This document shows positions 1 through 5,367 of a stretch of DNA of 6,684 nt, piece after piece. The stretch is taken from positions 1-6,684 of the forward strand of contig URNX01000088.1 of assembly GCA_900549415.1 (NCBI GenBank), read 5' to 3'. The notes beneath the pieces were generated by a model. The model did not search any database, was not told the origin of the DNA, and was given only the letters and a program-made list of their open reading frames with translations. Numbering within the stretch: position 1 is the first letter of the stretch; each line of letters starts with the position of its first letter. The position numbers and the translations under genes are program-made. The stretch comes from an uncultured bacterium (lineage in GTDB: Bacteria > Verrucomicrobiota > Lentisphaeria > Victivallales > UBA1829).

Positions 1-1
1 T

Positions 2-76
2 CTGCGCATCGGTCTGACCAAAACGGCGGAAGCCGGTGCGGCGTTCATCGACGGCGTGGAATACAGCATCAAATAA
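2..76 (+). CDS. C-terminal end of an unidentified protein (5' part outside window)
   Basis: An open frame runs from base 2 to a TAA at 74-76 and gives the last 24 residues of a protein that begins upstream of the window. The tail ends GAAFIDGVEYSIK. A Gly-Ala-aromatic-(D/E)-D/G-V pattern at the very C-terminus resembles the closing strand of carbohydrate-binding jelly-roll modules, which often end like 'FDDV'. That is a weak analogy from 24 residues, not a family assignment. The frame is supported by its position just before a perfect hairpin at 89-124 and by third-position codon use like that of the other genes. It belongs to a transcription unit separate from the next gene, since a hairpin and a promoter lie between them. 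Confidence 0.7.
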   Translation: MRIGLTKTAEAGAAFIDGVEYSIK

Positions 77-88
77 GTGAAAGACATT

Positions 89-124
89 TGCAGATTTCAT
101 TTTCGCGGGGGAATGAAATCTGCA
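89..124 (+). terminator. 13-bp perfect hairpin after the upstream gene, probable terminator or mRNA 3' end
   Basis: Bases 89-101 (TGCAGATTTCATT) are the exact reverse complement of 112-124, with a 10-base loop (102-111) ending in five G. It starts 13 bp after the TAA of the upstream gene. No clean run of T follows; the downstream sequence is only T-rich (about 125-140), and the nearest long T-run (166-174) is about 40 bp away. The hairpin is certain from sequence. Its role as an intrinsic terminator or 3'-end stabiliser is inferred from position. Confidence 0.55.
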
Positions 125-142
125 TTGCTCCGTTGTTTCTCC

Positions 143-174
143 GGAAAATATTTTCTGAAAATCTGTTTTTTTTT
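143..174 (+). promoter_or_regulatory. A/T-tract region upstream of the promoter, possible UP-like element
   Basis: Just upstream of the -35 box lie the palindrome GAAAATATTTTC (144-155), an A4 run (158-161) and a T9 run (166-174). Bases 145-161 match the UP-element core AAAWWTWTTTTNNNAAA at 12 of 14 defined positions. They sit about 9 bp farther upstream than the usual -59 to -38 placement if transcription starts near 211. Such tracts can bind the RNA polymerase alpha C-terminal domain or simply bend DNA. This is a suggestion only. Confidence 0.3.
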
Positions 175-175
175 A

Positions 176-204
176 TTGACTTTGTCCGGGAATGTGTTTA
201 TCTT
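176..204 (+). promoter_or_regulatory. sigma70-type promoter for the zinc-ribbon/AsmA-like unit
   Basis: A -35 box TTGACT (176-181, 5 of 6 to consensus) and a -10 box TATCTT (199-204, 4 of 6, with the key first T, A and last T kept) are separated by the optimal 17 bp. Transcription would start near 211, giving a leader of about 22 bases before the ATG at 233, enough for the ribosome site and little else, so no riboswitch or attenuator is expected. The call rests on sequence alone. Confidence 0.6.
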
Positions 205-221
205 ATGGTGAATTTTTCAGA

Positions 222-226
222 AAGGA
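222..226 (+). promoter_or_regulatory. Ribosome binding site of the zinc-ribbon gene
   Basis: AAGGA lies 6 bases before the ATG at 233 and supports that start. Confidence 0.75.
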
Positions 227-232
227 TGCGCT

Positions 233-469
233 ATGGCGATTAAAACGAATAAGGTTGATCCTTCCGACCAGCTCAAAAGAAATAAAAACGTACGGATTTT
301 TCAGATCCGCTGTCCGCGTTGCAACCGTCAGGAGTTTGTGACGCTTTACAATGGCGAGGAGGGGGCGCCGGAAACAAAAATCGGGCGGCCCGTTACGGAA
401 CTGCCGCAGAAATGTCCGCACTGCGGCGCAACCGTGAACGCAACGGAATTCCCGCTCTTCTCGCGCTGA
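233..469 (+). CDS. Small zinc-ribbon protein of unknown function
   Basis: This encodes a 78-residue soluble protein with two CxxC knuckles: CPRC at residues 27-30 and CPHC at 61-64, each with a Pro after the first Cys. A pair of CxxC motifs about 30 residues apart is the layout of a zinc ribbon, so one structural Zn2+ bound by four cysteines is expected. The N-terminus (residues 1-26) is charged and lacks a signal peptide or membrane segment, so the protein should be cytoplasmic. Residues 40-56 form a Gly/Pro/Glu-rich loop between the knuckles. The start is set by AAGGA at 222-226 and by the promoter at 176-204. It is the first gene of a unit with the AsmA-like gene, which begins 12 bp after its stop in the same frame. 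Zinc ribbons serve in nucleic-acid or protein binding; nothing here decides which, and I do not recognise the family. Confidence 0.85.
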   Translation: MAIKTNKVDPSDQLKRNKNVRIFQIRCPRCNRQEFVTLYNGEEGAPETKIGRPVTELPQKCPHCGATVNATEFPLFSR

Positions 470-471
470 TT

Positions 472-476
472 GAGGT
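472..476 (+). promoter_or_regulatory. Ribosome binding site that sets the AsmA-like start at 482
   Basis: GAGGT at 472-476 sits about 6 bases before the ATG at 482. The same frame is open back to a TTG at 470, but a start there would overlap this site and have no ribosome site of its own. The ATG, which leads directly into a Lys/Arg-rich start and a membrane segment, is therefore preferred. Confidence 0.75.
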
Positions 477-481
477 GCAGG

Positions 482-3400
482 ATGACAAAAAAATCAAAAA
501 GAATTCTCTGGATTCTCGGAGTTGCGGCGCTGTTGATCGCAATCTACAACATCCTGCTTTCAGCGCCGGTCGTGAAATCCCTCTGGCTGCCCGTCGCGGG
601 AAAGATGACCGGATATGATATTGAGGCGGAAAAAGTATCCGTCTCTCTTCTGATGACTCCATCCGTCGAGGCGAAAGAGCTGAAGATTTCCGGAGGGGAT
701 TATTGTTCGAGGGAGCTGCTGGTCGGAAAATTGCGCATGAACATCCGCTTTCTGCCTCTTCTTTTTTCCCGGCATGTCGATATTCCCGAACTCGAAATCG
801 TTCGTTTGAAACTGAAGTCCGACGGACGGCGCGAAGCTCCGGAGTATCGGAAACAGGGGAGGGCAGGGGCAGCGCGCGTGCGGAAGAAGAGGAAACATCC
901 GTATTCTTATTCGGTGAAAAAAATCAGCATTTACGATGCGGACGTCGCCGCTGTTTGCGGTCGGACGCGCTATGAACTTTCCGGAATCGCCTTTTCCGCC
1001 TCGAACATCGTCCAGGGAATGTCGCCGAGCTTCAAATTCAGCGCAGCGGCTTCCGTGAATTCGGATGAACTCAAATTTTCCGGCGCACATGTCGAAGGTT
1101 CGCTTGACATGCGCCTCCCGTCCGGTTCGATTCTGCCGGAATCCGTGCGGCTTGCGTTTGATACGGAATGCACCGAGGTTGTTGTGAAACAGCGGGCGGT
1201 GAACCTCGCTCTCAATGCAACGCTGAATCTGGAGCGGAAGGGGAATGAAATTTCCGTTTCCGATTCGCACTTCCGCGTGTTTGAAGCAAACTCCGTTCCC
1301 GTCCTGAATGCTCAGGCGGAGGGGATGTTTCTTGACGACGCTTCGGGAAAACTGGATATTCAGCTGCGTTCGGTCCGTTCGGAACTTTCCGACAAGATTC
1401 TTTCCGCACTTGTGGAAGATCCCGTCCGGGGGGTTGAAGTGACCGCCTCGCTTAATGTTGACGCCGCGCCCGGGTTCAAATCGGTGGATGTCGCCGGGAA
1501 GTCCTTGATGACTGCCGACCAGTTTGCCGGGGAGTCGCGCAAGTTCAATTCCGAGTTTTCCTTCAAGGGCGCGAAGAACGGTGATGAATTCGCCGTGTCG
1601 ACTCTGAAGCTTTCGCTGCAGGAGCCGGCAAGTTCGCTGAATCTGGAACTGTCCGCGCCGAAACAGGTGGTGATTCTGAGCACGCCTACCGGGTATCTCC
1701 CGAAGGCGGGACAGGTGTCGGTGCAGATGAAGAAGGTGAACCTGTCCACGGTTGCAAAGCTGCTTGGAGTTACGGAGAAACTCCCGATGAAATCGGGAAT
1801 GATGACCGGTTCCGTCAATCTGGATTTCCTCAATTCCGGCATGACTTCCGCTTCCGGAACGGTGGACCTGGAGCAGCTGACTTTGTCCGGCGAGCGCAAA
1901 TCCGAGCCGCTGGATTTGCGTTCGAACTTCCGGCTGACGCATGAGCATGGCAGTAAAAATACGCTTTCCGGAACGCTTTCCGGAAAAATCGGGAACGCGG
2001 AAGTGCTGTCGCTGGAGGGCAGTTCCGAGTTTTACGAAAAATTTGCGAAGGTCTCTGTTTCAAACTTCCGCATTGCGCATCCGTTCGAGAAGGCGCTGCC
2101 GTACAAAATGGTGGATTCATTGGGAATCCGTTCGTTTGTCCTGAACGGTTCGTGGAAATGGAACCGGAGGGTGGAACATCTTTTATTTGCCAGTGTTCCC
2201 CCAGAGGACGCCGAGCGTATGAAGCGTGGTGCGCTCCGCAAGTTTATTGATGAATTTAAATTTTACAGGATTTCCGAAGAAACGTTTGCCGATGAGTTTT
2301 CCGGTTCGTTTGCTCTGACGGATTTCACCACGGAAAAACTGCGCAACCCTCTTGCCGTTCAGCTTTCAGCAGAGTATCAGGATAACGTAGAAAAAACAAA
2401 GAATTTTAGAATGAACGCTTTGTCGCGTGACGTCCGGAAATTTCAGCTGAATGTTACGGAAAACAAGAATCCGGTTCTTGATCTCAATGCCGTAGATTCT
2501 TCAGGAACCCTGATGGTCTCCTCCAGCTTTGCGGACGCCGAAAAACTTCAGACGATCTGGCAGAGTTTCCAGCCATCGAAGCCGGCAAAAGCGGAGCAGA
2601 AAACCGCGGACAAAAAGCCCGTTCCCGCCGGAACTGCCAAGTCTGTTGATTTCGTTGAGCCTGTTAAATCGGTTCTGACTTGTTTTCCGTTTGGAAATCT
2701 GCAGCTGAAACTTGCGAAAATTCATTGTGCCGACGACCTGAACTTGAGAGTGGAAGGACCGCTTTCAGTCAATAGGAGGACGCTGCAGATTGAAAATATG
2801 AAGATCTCCGCGAATGATTCGCCTGTCGCTCTGCGTCTTATGCTGGCTGAACGGGATGGCGACTGGTATTATGAAGGCTTTCTCCGCGGAGAGAAACTCG
2901 CGCTTGCTCCGCTGTACCGTCTGTTTGACGGAAACGCTGCGGGTGTGAGCGGAACTCTGGAATCGCTGAATTTGGCGTTTTCTGGGAAGGGGTTGACGGA
3001 AACGGAACTGAAGCGGAATCTGAACGGAACACTCAGGACTTCCGTCCGGAACCTTTCATTTCCGGCAAGGAATGAAAGGACGGAGAGTTTTCTGAATCTT
3101 CTGACGATTCCTTTGAAGTCTGTTCCGCAAGTGGAGGAGCGGATTTCTCCGGAGACTCTGCCTGCGGATTTCCAGGCTCTCCGTTCCGAACTGCTTGCGG
3201 TTGCGGAGGGAAAGAAAAATCTGCGGTTCGATTCCGGAAAGCTTGACGCCTCTGTCTCCAACGGCGTTCTGACTTTGAATAAATTCGAGTTTGAGGGCGG
3301 AACGCTGAAACGGGAGTCTGTGACTGGAACCGTGGAACTGCTTTCGGGCAAATTGAATCTGGATGCAATGCTGGAGCTCGCACAGACAACGATTCCGCTT

Positions 3401-3568
3401 TCCGTGCGCGGCAAGCTCCGCAAGCCTCAGCTGGATATAACGAAGAGCCTGGTCAAATTTGCAACCTCCAGGTTGAATCTTCCGGTAGAGGCGGACGAGG
3501 TGGAAAAAACTGTTGAAGAGGTGAAGGATCTTTTCCGGCAGTTCCGGAAAAAGAGAAAACGGAAATAA
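482..3568 (+). CDS. AsmA-like family inner-membrane-anchored envelope protein
   Basis: This encodes a 1028-residue protein. It begins with a short basic stretch (TKKSKR) and one hydrophobic segment at about residues 8-28, the N-in/C-out anchor typical of AsmA relatives. Next comes the family's N-terminal pattern: 'VEAKELKISG', then 'LRMNIRFLPLLFSRHVDIPE', i.e. a strand, a PLL turn and a strand leading to the ligand-groove repeats. The body is a long series of amphipathic beta strands. From about residue 830 to 1000 it has the AsmA C-terminal pattern (LNGTLRTSVRNLSF; SNGVLTLNKFEFEGG; IPLSVRGKLRKPQLD). Two breaks stand out: a very basic stretch at about 123-139 and a Pro/Ala/Lys linker at about 698-723. 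The C-terminus is an acidic-then-basic helix ending KKRKRK. Family members (AsmA, TamB, YhdP, YdbH) form hydrophobic-groove bridges linked to phospholipid movement to the outer membrane. The family call is firm; the cargo is unknown. It is probably co-transcribed with the zinc-ribbon gene. Confidence 0.85.
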   Translation: MTKKSKRILWILGVAALLIAIYNILLSAPVVKSLWLPVAGKMTGYDIEAEKVSVSLLMTPSVEAKELKISGGDYCSRELLVGKLRMNIRFLPLLFSRHVDIPELEIVRLKLKSDGRREAPEYRKQGRAGAARVRKKRKHPYSYSVKKISIYDADVAAVCGRTRYELSGIAFSASNIVQGMSPSFKFSAAASVNSDELKFSGAHVEGSLDMRLPSGSILPESVRLAFDTECTEVVVKQRAVNLALNATLNLERKGNEISVSDSHFRVFEANSVPVLNAQAEGMFLDDASGKLDIQLRSVRSELSDKILSALVEDPVRGVEVTASLNVDAAPGFKSVDVAGKSLMTADQFAGESRKFNSEFSFKGAKNGDEFAVSTLKLSLQEPASSLNLELSAPKQVVILSTPTGYLPKAGQVSVQMKKVNLSTVAKLLGVTEKLPMKSGMMTGSVNLDFLNSGMTSASGTVDLEQLTLSGERKSEPLDLRSNFRLTHEHGSKNTLSGTLSGKIGNAEVLSLEGSSEFYEKFAKVSVSNFRIAHPFEKALPYKMVDSLGIRSFVLNGSWKWNRRVEHLLFASVPPEDAERMKRGALRKFIDEFKFYRISEETFADEFSGSFALTDFTTEKLRNPLAVQLSAEYQDNVEKTKNFRMNALSRDVRKFQLNVTENKNPVLDLNAVDSSGTLMVSSSFADAEKLQTIWQSFQPSKPAKAEQKTADKKPVPAGTAKSVDFVEPVKSVLTCFPFGNLQLKLAKIHCADDLNLRVEGPLSVNRRTLQIENMKISANDSPVALRLMLAERDGDWYYEGFLRGEKLALAPLYRLFDGNAAGVSGTLESLNLAFSGKGLTETELKRNLNGTLRTSVRNLSFPARNERTESFLNLLTIPLKSVPQVEERISPETLPADFQALRSELLAVAEGKKNLRFDSGKLDASVSNGVLTLNKFEFEGGTLKRESVTGTVELLSGKLNLDAMLELAQTTIPLSVRGKLRKPQLDITKSLVKFATSRLNLPVEADEVEKTVEEVKDLFRQFRKKRKRK

Positions 3569-3593
3569 AAAGCGCGGGAGTTGATTCCCGCGC
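3562..3593 (-). terminator. Intrinsic terminator of the leftward glycosidase operon
   Basis: GCGCGGGA (3572-3579) pairs perfectly with TCCCGCGC (3586-3593) around a 6-base loop. Read leftward, the GC-rich stem is followed at once by TTTTTATTT, a classic U-tract. The hairpin starts 10 bp after the stop of the GH35 gene. Read rightward, the stem is followed by a C-rich sequence with no T-run. It therefore serves the leftward operon best and probably stops rightward transcripts poorly, although it lies only 3 bp past the AsmA-like stop codon and its U-tract side overlaps that gene's last codons. Confidence 0.85.
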
Positions 3594-3603
3594 ACACCCC
3601 GTC

Positions 3604-5367
3604 TCAGAGTCCGCCGACAAGCGGATGATCCAGAAACTGAACCGCCGGACGGCCGAGGTCGTCGTATTCAAACACTTCCACGATGTTTTTTCCCTTGCGC
3701 AGGAACGGAGCGGGAACGTAGAGCGTGTTGAACGGTCCGTTCTTGTCGTAGCGTCCGAGGAGAATTCCATTGATGCGGCAGAATCCGCGGTTGCCGGCAG
3801 GAACATACAGGAACGTATCCGCCGGAGTGTCCGCAATCTCGAATTTTGCCCGGAAAAATCCCATATTGTTCTTGACGGGAAACTCCGGAAGCGGACCATA
3901 GACGACTTTCGACGTATCTTCCATCGGCATGACAGCGGTTGTCCAGCCGTGCTGGAACTGCTGTCCGTTGAGGATCACGCCGTCGGTGATGCCTTTGCGG
4001 TTGTGCTCGGTGTTGCAGTAGAAGTTTGTTCGGGCGCGGTTCTCCACGATGATTTCAAGCGTGCCGCCGTCGCCGGTCTCTACGGCGAACGATTCGTGCC
4101 CTTTCCAGATGTGCTGAACGAATTTCCCGTTGTAGTAGACCCAGGCGCGGTCGTTGAGTCCGAGGACCTTGACGGGGAGTTTGAATGTCTGCGGTTTCAG
4201 ATGCGTGGTGTAACGCACAAACCCGTAGTCACCGCCGACTTCTTCCATTGTGAGCGGACATGCTGCTTCCGTCGAGTTGAGAGAAAGTGCATCCAGGTTT
4301 TCTGAAAGCGGGGCGAACTCGGTCAGGGCAATTTCCCCGTATGCGGCCTTCGGAATATCCGGCGGGACGGGAGTGTCGAGCGAGAACTCCGGATTGTATT
4401 TGGCGAACAGCGGACGGTACATGCGGTAGAGCTCGCGAGTGTCGCCGGCTTCGCTGACGGGCGCCGCGGTGTCGTAGCTCGTGACGAGCTGGCAGTACCA
4501 GCCGTCGAGACTGAGCATCGCGCCGTTCTGGAAGCCGAAGTTCGTTCCGCCGTGGAACATATAGAGATTGATGTGTGCGCCCCATTCAAGGGCTTTGCGC
4601 AGGTTATCGACGATCAGAACCGGGTCGCGCGGACGGATCGGCTCTCCGGTGCTCATGTGCTGACCGTTCCAGTATTCCACGATGAACTGCGGCATGCCGG
4701 GCTGCTCCGACTGATTGAATTCCAGCTGCGGAACGGGGTTTTCGCGTCCGCACATCAGGGTGCGCCAGACACCGTCGGGCATTTCGTTGGAAATGCGCGT
4801 ATCGCTGTCGCCGTCGGCGGCAATGACAACATTCTGATAGCCGCTGTCATCGACAAGTTTTTTCAGGAAGTTGTAGTAGACCATGTCGTTGCCGTAGGAT
4901 GCGTAGCCGTTTTCGATCTGGAGCATGATGATGTTGCGTGTGTAGAACTCCTTCACCTGTTCAAAAACGGCTTTGAAATAGCGTTCCACAAAGCCCATGT
5001 ACTGCGGTTCGGAACAGCGCAGGCGGAGCCCTTTGACCGCGAGCAGCCATGCGGGGAATCCGCCGAATTCCCATTCGGAACAGATGTATGGACCGGGACG
5101 CAGCAGAACTTTGATGCCGAGCTCGTCCGCGAGTTCAAGAAATGCGCGGACGTCGAGCATGCCGGAGAAATCGAATTTTCCCGGAGTGCGTTCGTGAAGG
5201 TTCCACGGCATATAGGTAGCAACGGTGTTGAGTCCGCATGCCTTGAGTTTCAGCAGACGGTCGCGCCAGTACTCGCGCGGAATGCGGAAGTAGTGCATTT
5301 CGCCCGAAAGAATGCGGAACGGTTTGCCGTCGAGGAGAAATTGTTTATTCTTGATTTCAGTTTTCAT
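3604..5367 (-). CDS. GH35 beta-galactosidase homologue lacking the acid/base glutamate
   Basis: This encodes a 587-residue protein. Residues about 8-325 form a GH35 TIM barrel with unmistakable family motifs: SGEMHYFRIP (21-30), YMPWNLHE (52-59), RPGPYICSEWEFGGFPAWL (90-108), NLYMFHGGTNFG (267-278) and SEAGD (305-309). Residues about 380-587 are beta-sandwich domains with the usual closing pattern (INGILLGRYDKNGP, then LRKGKNIVEVFE). GH35 enzymes release terminal beta-galactose by a double-displacement mechanism. The nucleophile fits Glu231 (IVEYWNG). The acid/base position, in the family's QxENE[FY], reads QIENGY, with Gly154 in place of Glu (codon GGC, 4906-4908). The GGP before that motif and the downstream tyrosine are also changed. 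There is no signal peptide, so it is likely cytoplasmic. The ATG has AAAGG 6 bases upstream and overlaps the previous gene's stop as ATGA. The fold assignment is firm. Ordinary beta-galactosidase activity is doubtful; it may use special substrates or be a pseudoenzyme. Confidence 0.9.
   Translation of the reverse strand: MKTEIKNKQFLLDGKPFRILSGEMHYFRIPREYWRDRLLKLKACGLNTVATYMPWNLHERTPGKFDFSGMLDVRAFLELADELGIKVLLRPGPYICSEWEFGGFPAWLLAVKGLRLRCSEPQYMGFVERYFKAVFEQVKEFYTRNIIMLQIENGYASYGNDMVYYNFLKKLVDDSGYQNVVIAADGDSDTRISNEMPDGVWRTLMCGRENPVPQLEFNQSEQPGMPQFIVEYWNGQHMSTGEPIRPRDPVLIVDNLRKALEWGAHINLYMFHGGTNFGFQNGAMLSLDGWYCQLVTSYDTAAPVSEAGDTRELYRMYRPLFAKYNPEFSLDTPVPPDIPKAAYGEIALTEFAPLSENLDALSLNSTEAACPLTMEEVGGDYGFVRYTTHLKPQTFKLPVKVLGLNDRAWVYYNGKFVQHIWKGHESFAVETGDGGTLEIIVENRARTNFYCNTEHNRKGITDGVILNGQQFQHGWTTAVMPMEDTSKVVYGPLPEFPVKNNMGFFRAKFEIADTPADTFLYVPAGNRGFCRINGILLGRYDKNGPFNTLYVPAPFLRKGKNIVEVFEYDDLGRPAVQFLDHPLVGGL

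Noticed and set aside
150..174. A second intrinsic terminator using the T9 run at 166-174
   Set aside because: The only stem available before the T-run is five A/T pairs with a three-base loop, too weak to be convincing. The T-run fits better as part of the promoter's upstream A/T region.
470..481. TTG at 470 as the start of the AsmA-like protein
   Set aside because: It would add only four residues, overlap the GAGGT ribosome site and have no site of its own; ATG at 482 has ideal spacing.
560..1948. Long leftward open frame (462 codons) opposite the AsmA-like gene
   Set aside because: Its predicted product is rich in His, Arg and Gln with no recognisable domain, and it lies wholly antisense to a gene with clear family motifs, a ribosome site and a promoter. 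It is open because of the codon bias of the sense gene.
689..3550. Many copies of TCCGGAA across the AsmA-like gene, as a possible dispersed repeat or uptake-type motif
   Set aside because: They fall mostly in coding sequence, where Ser-Gly and Phe/Ser-Gly codons (TTC/TCC GGA) explain them. Spacing is irregular and there is no extended conservation around them.
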